Of a stretch of 64,000 nt of DNA, positions 52,518 through 62,929 are shown piece by piece (the stretch's first letter is position 1; each line of letters starts with the position of its first letter). The DNA lies in NCBI GenBank assembly GCA_036426205.1, contig CM071568.1, positions 42,522,723 through 42,586,722 on the forward strand, written 5' to 3'. The stretch is from Ascaphus truei (Eukaryota > Chordata > Amphibia > Anura > Ascaphidae). The position numbers and the translations under genes were made by a program. The notes under the pieces were generated by a model, which was given only the letters and a program-made list of their open reading frames with translations, was not told where the DNA came from and did not search any database.

Positions 52518-55500
52518 GTACTGGAGAGGAGCTGTGTGATCATATATGGGCAGGAGGGGTGTGCGATCATACATTGGGCTGGGGATGATATGAGCAGGGG
52601 GTGTGTATGTGATCATACATTGGGCTAGGGATGATATGAGCAGGGTGTGTGTATGTGATCATACATAGGGCTGAGGATGATATGGGGAGGGGTGTGCGAT
52701 CATACATTGGGCTGGGGATGATATGAGCAGGGTGTGTGTATGTGATCATACATAGGGCTGAGGATGATATGGGGAGGGGTGTGCGATCATACATTGGGCT
52801 AGGGATGATATGAGCAGGGTGTGTGTATGTGATCATACATAGGGCTGAGGATGATATGGGGAGGGGTGTGCGATCATACATTGGGCTGGGGATGATATGA
52901 GCAGGGTGTGTGTATGTGATTTGGGCTGGGGATAATATGAGCAGGGTGTGTGTATGTGATTTGGGCTGGGGATAATATGAGCAGGGTGTGTGTATGTGAT
53001 CATACATTGGGCTGGGGATGATATGAGCAGGGGGTGTGTATGTGATCATACATTGGGCTGGGGATACTGTGAGATGATATGAGCAGGGGGTGTGTATGTG
53101 ATCATACATAGGGCTGAGGATGATATGGGGAGGGGACCGAGGGGTGTGTATGATGATACATATAGCTGGGGATATTGTTTGTTGATATGGCGAGGGGGTG
53201 TATGATCACGCATAGGGCTGTGGGTACTGTAGGATGATATGGGGAGGCGGGTATATATATTTCCCCTCCCTCCTCTAAAGGGTTACAGGTATGGTTGGCA
53301 TGTACCAGGCTCCACTCTGTATAGCCATGGGATCATGAATCACGGAGGGTGTATAAGAGGAGAGGAAAGTGTGTGAGAAGGTAGGTTCTAGAGGACATCA
53401 GGAGAGCGAGGGATGTTCACACAATACATTAGTACAGACCAGCCAAACCCCCCCCCCCCCCCTTTACTTAAGGGGTGCGCAAACTTTTTTGTCAGCTCCC
53501 CCAACCCCATACTTTTTCTCTGACGTCACGACATCATGTGACCCCACCGCTTCATTTGACTCCGTAACCATAGTTAAGTTAGGATCTTCGAAGAAGAAGA
53601 TTAAGGGAGTCCAATAAAAGCTTTGAAGTAGGAAAACGGCATGCCATGGAGGGTATCTGTAACGAGGACTCCTGGGCGCCGGCAGATCGGCTCTAACTGG
53701 GAATCTGCATGAATCCACGGTTGAAGCCTTCGGCTCCTGCGAAGTGGCAGTTCCTGCAAAGTCCAAAGGTATTGGGGTCACTTGTACAGGATCCGCTAGG
53801 ATTCACAAATAAGCTTTGTGTTACTGGGATAATACACAGGTGTATCCCGAACAGAAAAGAATGGGGGGCGCCGGGTCTCAGAATAGTTGTGCAACTAAGA
53901 TATATACTTCTGAGTGTTGAGTGGGCCTTCATTGAAGCACATAAAGCATCGATAACAATAAAAAAAACAGTACAGCGTTGTTTAAAAGTGTGGTGTGCGG
54001 TCGCTGTGCATGGCGACCTCCTATAAGAGACTGTTGAATGACAAAAGTTCCTTGCGCCCATTATTCCACAACCTTGCTACCTCATTTCCTAGCCGCCTGA
54101 ATCCAGGTAACCCACTGCGAAGTAGCCATACATAGCACACCGGTGTAACCTCCCTAGAAGCCGGGCAGTGAGGATTACATATAGGAGTGTGGATACTGTG
54201 GGATAATGTGCGGAGAGGGAGCTGTATGATCACCGGTTGGGGATACTGTGGGAAGAGGAAAGGGTCCTGCATTAGGACATGTCATGGTGGGGAAAGAAGA
54301 GTCGTATGGGAAATAGGGGTGTAAACCTTCAAGGATAAAACTCTGATTTTGGGAGGATTCCTGTTCAAATTATATATATTTTTAAACTTGCATTTTGTTT
54401 TTGTTTTGTTTTTTTACAAGTTATATTTAGAGGGGGAGGGAAGGGGTACAAAAGAAAAAAGGGATGGGAGGGGTACATTTCCATCTTATCTCCATTAGTA
54501 GTACAAACATTTATACTTTATTATACATACAATTGCATTTCAACTTCCAAATTATAGTTTAGTGGCAAAGTAGAACCGGAAAGAGGGCTTAGAGATCCAT
54601 TGGTAAACTGTAGGCGGCTTCAAATACCTCCTGCAGCATTACTTTCAGCCTCTGTGGTTTTGGCCCAACAGTACATCAACGTTGCCTCTCTAACTCACCT
54701 CCTCACCTGTCACCTCTCTGCGCTCGCCTCTCCTCTTGCCTGTTTTTAGGGGATTGGGATTTAGCATTAAACTTTGTGTGTTGTAAAGACCTTGTCATGG
54801 GGTTGAAGAGTTTGATACTTGATGTTTATACGTCTGTTCCCTTTTTGTCTTCACAGTGAGTGACGGCCTGGACTTAAGACCCAAATACAATGGCATTTTG
54901 CACTGTTTGGTCACTGTGTGGCAGCGTGAAGGACTGCGTGGCCTGTACCAGGGAGTTACCCCAAACATGTGGGGGGCTGGTGCCTCCTGGGGACTTTACT
55001 TCTTCTTGTAAGTGCAAGTGGAGAAAGTTGTGTAGGTATTTCACTGTACTCGACAGGTATCTTTTACTTAATGCAGTGTTTTCCTAACCCGAGGGGCTCA
55101 AGGTTCATACAAAGAGGACTTGAGGAGGAATTTACAAACTGGGTGATATAGAAGGTGGCAAACATGGAGGACACTGACACAAAGGCAGCGAAACGAAAGC
55201 CAAGGGAGTCACAGATCGTAACAAAGAGAAAGGCAAACAGCCTTCTTTATCAATGAGCCAATGAATATATTGATGGAGATGCTCAGTGAGCAGGAGAGCC
55301 TGGTTCAAATTCTGTAGTCGCCTCCTGAACGTAGGCAAGTCACCTTCAATGCCTGTGTCTCAGGTACCAAACATAGATTGTAAGATAGGCCTGCAAAATT
55401 ATATGTAGGATGCTATATTAGAAAAAAAATTATTTCTATATTTCACTAAGTGAACAATAAAATGGAATGGGACTTTTTTTTTTTTTTTTTTTTATAACCC

Positions 55501-56108
55501 ATCTAGGCAACCTTGACCACCTTGTTTTGTACCCCAAAACAAAAGGAGGGTTCAAAAGACACAGCAATCACTTTTTGGGGGGGGGGGGGGGGGGGGGTAG
55601 TGAGTAGGAGCCAGTAGCCAAAACTATGTCATTGAATGAGGGCACAAGACTTACTGCAGATCCTTATGGGTCTTTGTATTATGCGGTGTGGGATGTTTGC
55701 TCGTGGCCCTTTCGCCATCGGCATTTCGCCACCTCAAGGATATCTCGCTGCTTCTCCGCCAAGCTAAGGTAAGCCCTTGGCCTACAAACCTTACCCCCTG
55801 TCCCCTCTCCCTAAAAAAACCTTTAACCCTAATGCTAATTGCCTACTTTTGGCCGAAAAGGCGGGGGCGACGTGTCCCTCGGCTAAATGGCAGTGGCAAA
55901 AGTATCCGGCACAACAGCTGCGTCCACTCATCCCATTCTGGAATGATGTGCTCTCCTGGTCTCTGTGGTTGTGTGTGTGGTTGTGTGTGTGTGGTTGTGT
56001 GTGTGTGGTTGTGTGTGTGTGGTTGTGTGTGTGTGTGTGGTTGTGTGTGTGTGGTTGTGTGTGTGGTTGTGTGTGTGTGGTTGTGTGTGTGTGGTTGTGT
56101 GTGTGTGG

Positions 56109-56148
<40 letters not shown>

Positions 56149-59100
56149 AAAAAAAATTAATAAAAATAATTTTTATTTAACTTTGACACACATACATACA
56201 CACACATCATACATACATACACACATACACACATACACACATACATACATACATACATACATACATTACAGTGCCAGTAGCAGCGCGAAATCATTAATTT
56301 CCTCATCTTCTCCCTCGTCGGTCCGCTCCAAGCTCCCTGCCGTGCGCGCGTGCGGCCCTATTATAGAATGGCTGGCTATCCTCAGTCAACTAAAACTGTC
56401 GCGCGGCGTAGCGCGCCCACACTATAGGACCTGCCTTACTGATAAAGCAGGACTCTAACTACAATGTTCTAATCCTTTTAAGAAATGAAACATTGTTGGC
56501 AATGCAATGAATAGGACTACTAATTGCTGGCAGAATGTTCAGAATATGTGGGAGATGGGTGCTCCAAAGATGGTGAAACTTTCACGCAATAATATCCAAT
56601 GCGGACTCCTAAACAGACTGTACTGTGGAGTTGGTATGGACTAAAATATGATCTGTGAGTGACCAGTCCTAATACAAAATCGCTTCTCCTGAAGGGAACA
56701 ATCAACAATACTAGATATCACCTTGATGTAACCTCATTGGAGGAAAAATAACAAGTACTGATAATCATCCATATCTGATCATAACTTAACAAATAACTGG
56801 GAAAAATCTTACCCACTCCATGTGACGATCGAGAGGATTTGGCCCGGGATTAAAGGGGTTACACCCCAATTGGCCACCCTCTAACCTCACCAGGGAGACA
56901 AGGGGTTAACTGGGCTGAGGTCCAGAAATGTGATTTAACCCTTGTTATAACATGAAAATGTATATTCCCCTGTGTAAATGTATTGTGTTATCCTAGTGTT
57001 TGCACCCACACATACTCTAGGGTTGCTGCGGGAGGGAAAGGGTTAATGTTAAAACAGTGATTCAAGCCCTTTGTTTAAATTACCCTCAAAGATGCCTGCC
57101 TACTAAATGCAAATGGTCAGGAGAGCTACCAAATGTTTAGGAAACAGCCCTGATCAAAGGCCCAGCCACTCTACCTGTTTGCAGGAAGCTAGAGTGGGGG
57201 ATGAGCGTTATAACTCGCACTTACAAACCATAGTATCCTGCCATGTGGTAGACTGGCCCAAACGCCTCTGATTTAGGAGTGGGGCTACAGAATGGGTGAC
57301 TTTATTAAATATAAGAATATTATGAGATGTCCTCGGCGGAACATGCTAAACATTACATATGTGTATTCGTGGGGCCGAGCCCCAACTAATGATTCTAAAC
57401 ACTTGATATCTAACAGATACTAAGAGCCAGATATTAATATCTCTCTTAATTTTAGTATTACACTGTAATATTTAGTCTCATTGGGAGCGTCATGTGTGAC
57501 GGAATGTATTAATATGTCTCGCGTGCCAGTAAGTATTACTGAACTGAAGTTATGAAGTTATTTACAGTGTATATGGGATTTTGAACCTGTTGTGAAAACT
57601 GCAAAATCCCTCTGTTATGGTAATAGGCAAGCAGAACATCTTGCTAGAATTTAAATTGCCTAATTGTTTATGTTGGAGGCAGGAACCAGGAACTGTTTGA
57701 TTTTTAAGTGTGATACTTCACACTAAACAATGGAAGTCCAAAAGCTGCTTCAGGAAGCTTCAAAGACTTTTGCTAGCCTTTTCGGCATCTAGGGTTAAGA
57801 GATGAGTTTGACATGGTATTTAAGTCAGAGTCACCCCTTACTCAAATATCTTCATGCAAAGTCTGGGTGAGGGAGTAAGTGCTGTAGATGGCAGTGCTTG
57901 GTCACAATGGGTGGTAGGAGTGACTGAGTGTGGGACAATAGCCATGAGTGCAGGCTATTGGGATGCTTGATTTGTGGGGTAAAATTTAAGGAAGGTCAGT
58001 GTTAAATGAAAAGGTTAACACCATTTACAAGGGAAGAGGTGGCAGGGAGGCATGAGTGAGATCAGGTGTGTATGTCCGGCTAGGAATAGGAAACCGTGAC
58101 GTTATTCGGTGCGGCCCCCTATTGGCCCGCCTAACCTGGACCTTTAAACTCTGCAGAGATACCGGCACTCTCTACGGAGGCAAGTATTTCTGGAAGCAGG
58201 GGGTCCCCGGAGCTGAAATGAAAGGGTTCAGCTCCAGAGACACTCTGCTTCTAACCTGCAATACATTTAAAACGTATATTAATTTAAGTTGACTGTATTG
58301 CTGCTTTAAGGAGAAGTTGTGCTTTTTTTAAAAAAAAATTATTTTAAGGCTCTGGATGGACTTTTTTGTCCTAAACAGGCTATGCCCTAGAACTTTGACG
58401 TGCTAAAGATTCAATGTAACTATTTTAAAATATATCCACATAAAATGTTATGATCAAATCATGCAAATGCTCAGTCTGAAAGGAAAACCTAATATTTACA
58501 TTACATTCCTGTCAAACACCCGTCAAATTGTCCTTTTCACAGGCAGATTCATACATTGCTTCACAGTAAGTACCATTTGGATAGCCGAGCGATGCAGAAC
58601 ATTGAACATGGCAGCACAAAGTTCAACCCATGTAATCCATTACTTGGTGTCATTTAACTTGGTTATTTTAATGACATTTTAGTCCTTTCCTGCAATAATA
58701 AACACGCACTTTGTTATTATTTTTGTCATTTGGTGAGTAGCCAGTGTTTTAAAGCAGGGGTCTCCAAACTCAGTCCTCAAGGGCTGCCACCAGACCGGCT
58801 TTTATGGATATCCCTGCTTCGACCCAGGCGGTGGCTTCACTCAGGGCTCGGTCAAAGCCACCTGTGCTGAAACAGGGATATCCATAAAAGCCGGTCTGGT
58901 GGCAGCCCTTGAGGACCGAGTTTGGAGACCCCTGCTTTAAAGGGTGCCTTAAGGTCATGGTTCCTATAAGTACCACGGATACAGGTCAGACACTAGTTTA
59001 TAGGACTCTTATAAATGAATCGCCATTTACTTTAAATTATGGATGTAGTGAAAAATCTAAATCAAAGGGGATTATTCAGTACTGTGATCGGGGCGCTAGT

Positions 59101-62039
59101 GCACGGACATTCATTGGCAGTTTAATGAATAGCCCCCAAAATGTTTGTTTGGCGCCTCCGATGACAAATGTATGAAATAGTGTCAAACTGTTGTGGTGAA
59201 ATAAGAGTTTATTGAAGTATAGCTGTATGGATCCTTGCAACGCCCTCAATACAAGGCACTGATTTTATATCTGGATTTACATGTTTCTTTTTATTTTATC
59301 CTAGCTATAGTGCCATCAAAGCCTACAAGAAGGAAGGGAGAACGGAAAACCTCAGTGCAACAGAACACCTGTTCTCTGCTGCTGGAGCTGGTGTGTAAAC
59401 CTATTCCTAATGGTGGGACAAGGATAGTAGGCGTATGGAACGGATGGAATGATGCAGCAAGGTTTCTAATAGGCATTCAGCAGTGATGGGGATAAACATG
59501 TTTAAAATCTCATGATAGATTTGGCCCCCAAGACTCACGGATTGTAAAAGTCCCTTGAATCTGGGCATTCAAGTACATGAAAACTAGGGTTTTTATAAGC
59601 ATGCTCCTGAAGCCACTTTAATGTTTTATCTTCTAATTCAGAGGTGCGCAAACTGCAGGGCGCGTCCCCCAAGGTGGACGGGAGATTTTTCTGCGTGGGC
59701 GGTTGCAGAGGCCCCGCGCTCTTCCCCCAGGCATTTTACGTAAATACCGGGGGATCGCGTGAGGCCCCTGCAACACGCCACCTACCAGGATTCAGCCGAC
59801 TGTGTGACGCGTCGCCATGGCAACACAGCGTCAAATGACGCTGTGGGGCCATGTGACGTCACACTCGTCAAATGATGCAGCGGGTCACATGACCCTCGCA
59901 ACGTCATTTGACGTTGGTACAAGGTAGGAGGGGGGGGTGGCGTGAGAGCCGGGGAAGGGAAGACGGAGGGGCGCAGCTTCAAAAGTTTGCGCTCCCCTGT
60001 TCTAATTTATTCAAACATGGGCTGATTTCTTTCTTTTCCCCTGTAAACTAACCATTTTTGGGGAAATTATAAAATGTTCTGACTTCTGTTCTATTTCTTC
60101 TTAAACCTTTAATGTAAGATCATTTAGATTTGTAAGTGAGATGAAGCGTGACAAACTGTTTTGCAAAGCCCCTATGGAAATGTGCGTCGTGGTTGAGTAA
60201 ATTGACTTGACGAAGTGGTAAAGTTGGCTCTGAGCCCATGAGGCCCACACGTTAATTGAGCATATGTATATATTATAAAATCTACCTCTTCTTTCAATAA
60301 TTTGTCCGTACACAAAGCTGAATTCTTGTTCCCTCCCATGTCCTGCTCTGACACCTGGGAAAACCTTCACAATTCAAAGTGTGTCTTTATCATATTTGTA
60401 GCAAGGATAAAAAGCTCACTGATGCAAAAAGGCCATGGCATGTTTTACACGGTCTAGGACAACTTGCTGCAGCCAACTCGCCGCAAACTGTCTCATCACG
60501 AAGGTAAGAACCCCTAACCCCACCCCAAAATCCCCTAATGTTAAGTCCTTACCCAAACCTGTTAAACCCTTACGCTAAACTCCTAACCTTAACCTCTGCT
60601 TACACAAATCTTCACCTTCACACCTTTCTCTAAAATCCCTAACCTTAAGCCCTTAGTCTAACCCCCTAACCTTACCCTAAAGTTGATCCCTTAATAATTT
60701 ACCTTAGTGGTGAGACAGCCGGCGGTGAGCTGCCCTCGGCGACTGGTGGGGGCAAGACGGCTGGTGGCGAGTTGGCTGCAACAAGTTATCCCATTACGAG
60801 TTTCACATGCGTTTGTGATGACTTGCATGTTTGTTCACATCTTGTAGGAGAGACTGGGATCAGGAGCTCCATCTTGTTGTGCTGCTTCAGCATTGCATAT
60901 CTGCCTTGTGGCAACTCTTTGGTCTCCAATGGCTTACTTTGCATAGGAGAGATGGGTCACATGACACCATCACTAAAGCTGGAAAACCGAGTTCTGTAAA
61001 ATAGGAACAGACAGGCTTAGCGGCCAAGACGAGAACAATTGTCTGTCTTACAACAAAAGCTGCTGGTTGATGGGTCAAGTTAAGACTTTTCTTGTTTAGC
61101 ATGTTACTAATCTTTCATGTTTAGAAATGCTAAATATACTATTATCAGTGAAAATAGTAATGCAGGTTATTTTACTTCTGTTATCCGATAATTAAGAGGT
61201 TTTTTTTTAAATTTTATGCTATTTTGTCTTTAATTTGTTCATTTTTTGGGGGCTAATTAGGAAGATTAGTCTAGTCTAAAACCCCTTTGCATCTTTATCT
61301 TTTTAAGGCTGCGTTTATAGCGACGGTGATGCGACGTCGCGCCAAAACAAATGCATTGGATCCGTCGCATGCGCTTATAGTAAGCGCGACAGAGCTGCAC
61401 ACAAAATTGAAGCCATTGAAATTTGATTTTGGGAGAGACAGTTGCCATATGTGACTGTCTCTACACCAACCACAGAGCGCCTACTGCACTCTGCCTGCCC
61501 CTTCGTGACGTCACTGGCCTCGTCACCGGCGACGTCGCTCCAAACCCAAGTGCAACTTTCGGCGACGGGTGACGTCATCGGTCGCAACGGCACTATAAAC
61601 GCAGCCTTAGGCACACATATAATGTATTAACGTCTTACTGTTTGCCTTCGGTTTCCAGGTGCCTTAACTCTGTGTTTAACAAACCCAATTTGGGTTACAA
61701 AGACCCGTTTGGTTCTTCAATATGATGCTGGTGCTGACCCATCAAAGCGTCAATACAGAGGAATGTTCGATGCTCTTGCAAAAATTTATAGGAATGAGGG
61801 CATACCTGGGCTGTACAAGGTAAAGTGGTTTTATTTTTCTGCCTCGCTGGGCGTATACGATGGGATTGGACTTGCGCTATTATTATTCCAGCACTCAAAG
61901 TCGCTGTCTTGTATGGTTTTTAAAGGGATTTGTTCCAGGACTGCTGGGAACTTCCCATGGGGCCCTTCAGTTCATGGCATATGAGGAACTAAAGATGGAC
62001 TACAACAAGCATCTCAACCGTCCAAGCGACACAAAACTG
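52355..62039 (+). CDS. SLC25A32: SLC25A32 (mitochondrial folate/FAD carrier), exons 1-5
   Basis: Inner-membrane carrier of the SLC25 family; in vertebrates it moves folate and FAD into mitochondria. Exons: 52355-52517, 54857-55007, 59305-59390, 61659-61819, 61926-62039. They join in one frame to 675 nt (225 codons), all introns GT-AG. Carrier signature 1 is [10 protein letters not shown] (residues 44-53). Signature 2 is [10 protein letters not shown], with the Trp in place of the usual acidic residue that marks the folate/FAD/pyrimidine carrier branch. Human has 315 residues, so the third repeat (about 90 residues) lies right of the window. The start at 52355 gives a 15-residue lead before [14 protein letters not shown]; an alternative start is Met16 at 52400. 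Confidence 0.97.
52540..53230. repeat. Minisatellite just inside SLC25A32 intron 1
   Basis: Units of about 44-48 bp, containing GTGATCATACATTGGGCTGG, GGATGATATGAGCAGGGTGT or the variant GATGATATGGGGAGGGGTGT. The two variants alternate to give a higher-order period of about 90 bp. It begins 23 bp after the exon 1 donor. The minus-strand 180-codon ORF across it is a repeat artefact. Confidence 0.9.
53473..53580. mobile_element. hAT-like MITE, family M1, copy 4 (truncated)
   Basis: AGGGGTGCGCAAACTTTTTT left end, then CTGACGTCACGACATCATGT and TTCATTTGACTCCG. The right half is missing. Confidence 0.65.
53581..54856. other. SLC25A32 intron 1, unassigned
   Basis: No domain or transposon terminus recognised. 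A mixed-composition segment (53600-54270) may be an old repeat; 54360-54540 is A/T- and G-rich low complexity. Confidence 0.35.
54857..55007 (+). CDS. SLC25A32: SLC25A32 exon 2
   Basis: Encodes [50 protein letters not shown]. It includes the GLYQGVTPN matrix-helix motif and the second transmembrane helix, nearly as in human. Acceptor TTCACAG, donor GTAAGT, split codons G/TG and TT/C. Confidence 0.97.
55577..55597. repeat. Poly-G tract (21 G)
   Basis: Uninterrupted G run after a T run, in SLC25A32 intron 2. Confidence 0.95.
55965..56143. repeat. (TGTGTGTGTGGT)n microsatellite
   Basis: TG repeat with regular GGTTG interruptions; three plus frames stay open through it without meaning. Confidence 0.95.
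56186..56268. repeat. (CATA)n/(CACA)n microsatellite
   Basis: ACATACACACATACACACAT-type array. Confidence 0.95.
56820..57860 (+). repeat. Possible LTR or other retroelement fragment
   Basis: Opens TGTGACGATCGAGAGG and has GGTATTTAAGTCAGAGTC (about 57819), a TATA-like box, followed by CACCCCTTACTCAAA. TGTGACGGAATG recurs at 57495. The layout recalls gypsy-type LTRs, but no second copy, target duplication or primer-binding site was identified. Confidence 0.25.
58060..58320. repeat. Interspersed repeat shared with 25310-25670
   Basis: Counterpart of 25310-25670 (AAGTATTTCTGGAAGCAGGG, GGTCCCCGGA, GGTTCAGCTCC), here less decayed. Confidence 0.5.
58755..58934. mobile_element. Fold-back hAT-like MITE (family M2), near-perfect palindrome
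   Basis: CAGGGGTCTCCAAACTCAGT at the left is exactly mirrored apart from single mismatches at the right. The arms extend about 80 bp each, with a short centre near 58840. TTTTAAAG and CTTTAAAG flank it (7 of 8 match), fitting an 8-bp hAT duplication. It is a foldback element with almost no non-palindromic core. Confidence 0.9.
59305..59390 (+). CDS. SLC25A32: SLC25A32 exon 3
   Basis: Encodes [29 protein letters not shown], the loop and start of the third transmembrane helix. Acceptor TCCTAG, donor GTGTGT, split codons TT/C and G/GT. It is the least conserved exon relative to human. Confidence 0.95.
59639..59999. mobile_element. hAT-like MITE, family M1, copy 5, with perfect 8-bp target duplication
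   Basis: Left end CAGAGGTGCGCAAACT, right end AGTTTGCGCTCCCCTG; TTCTAATT is repeated exactly on both flanks (59631-59638 and 60000-60007). It carries GTCGCCATGGCAACACAGCG (RFX-like), CAAATGACG repeats and CATGTGACGTCAC. This copy defines the family as hAT. Confidence 0.92.
60457..60790. mobile_element. MITE with telomere-like interior
   Basis: Inverted termini GGACAACTTGCTGCAGCCAA (left) and, reversed, GGATAACTTGTTGCAGCCAA (right), continuing ACTCGCC. Between them about 170 bp of degenerate CCCTAA-type sequence (60505-60680: AACCCCTAACCCC, CCTAACCTTAACC, CCCCCTAACCTTACCCTAAA). Confidence 0.75.
61306..61608. mobile_element. MITE with AGGCTGCGTTTATAG terminal inverted repeats
   Basis: Left AGGCTGCGTTTATAGCG is mirrored by the right TATAAACGCAGCCT. 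The interior repeats GCGACG/GTCGC motifs, and several (GTCGCATGCGC, GCGACGTCGC, CGGCGACGTCGC) are themselves palindromic. It ends 50 bp upstream of the SLC25A32 exon 4 acceptor. Harbinger-like by termini; the duplication is not exact. Confidence 0.75.
61659..61819 (+). CDS. SLC25A32: SLC25A32 exon 4
   Basis: Encodes [54 protein letters not shown]. It holds carrier signature 2 with its diagnostic Trp and the GLYKG turn shared with exon 5. Acceptor TTCCAG, donor GTAAAG. Confidence 0.97.
61926..62039 (+). CDS. SLC25A32: SLC25A32 exon 5
   Basis: Encodes [38 protein letters not shown], the fourth transmembrane helix with the [13 protein letters not shown] block identical to human. Acceptor TTAAAG, donor GTAAGA, in phase. 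Intron 4 is only 106 bp. Confidence 0.97.
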
Positions 62040-62589
62040 GTAAGAAATGCATATGTCAGACTTTAGTGTGTTCTGTGATTAAATAATGACATTTGGGGAA
62101 AATGGCTCATCCGGTCTTAATCCAGGCCCCCCTTTTATAATGCACTTTGTTATTGCCCTTGTATGTAGTGCTTTCTCTTACTGTCTATGCAGTGCGTCTC
62201 AGAAAATAAATCTGTTCCTCTCCTTTTTCAGCAAAGTGAAGTCGTGGTTTATTTTTATTTTTTTTAAATAAAACCATGTTCCTATATATAATGTAGGAAC
62301 AAGTTGGTTAAATTGGAAAATGCTAATTACAGTAGTTCTCTTGCCTGCTATTCTCTGCTGTCTGTGGGCACGCTCCGTAAATACTATGGGACAGATTTAT
62401 CAAGCTCTGATGCGACGGTATCTTAGCGATCTGATGTTTAATTGCTATTGTCTTGAGTATCTATTTTTGCAAACTGAATAAAACTTCAGGTTTATGATCT
62501 AATTTTACGTTCATTCAAATATCCAACTACAGTTGTAGATTATGACCGATGTTGTTGCTCTGAGATAGTGACTTAACATCCATCTAGTT

Positions 62590-62720
62590 CAGGGGTGCGC
62601 AAACTTCTTGAGCCTTGCCCCCCTGCCCCCTTCTACAAGGACTCTGCATCAAATGACGTCGCGGGTCATGCATGTCATTTGACGTGCGTCGCCGAAGACC
62701 TGGCCGAGACCAGATAAGGA
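62590..62720. mobile_element. hAT-like MITE, family M1, copy 6 (truncated)
   Basis: CAGGGGTGCGCAAACTTCTT, the best-preserved left terminus of the family, then ATCAAATGACGTCGCGGGTC. The right end is lost near a CpG-rich, GCGCGC-containing stretch (62750-62790). Confidence 0.75.
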
Positions 62721-62929
62721 AGTTAGAGGCCTTAGGCCCGTAATATAGTGTGCGGCCGTGCGCGCGTGCCTGTGCGAACGCACGTGCCGCACACTGTGTG
62801 TGTGTATTGTGTTGCGTTTATAATAAATACGTTGGACTAAATAATTTATTAACATTGTACATACACATACACGCGCGCACACACACACACACACACATTG
62901 TAGCGGCGCAAAATCTTTATTTTCCTGAT

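Noticed and set aside
52567..53109. Minus-strand 180-codon ORF ([18 protein letters not shown] repeats)
   Set aside because: Translation of the intron 1 minisatellite of SLC25A32.
55688..56160. ORFs of 127-153 codons with CVCVCGCV runs
   Set aside because: TG-microsatellite translation; the beginning is an ordinary intronic repeat.
60505..60680. Interstitial telomere from chromosome fusion
   Set aside because: The tract is degenerate and enclosed by transposon-like inverted repeats, which explains it better.
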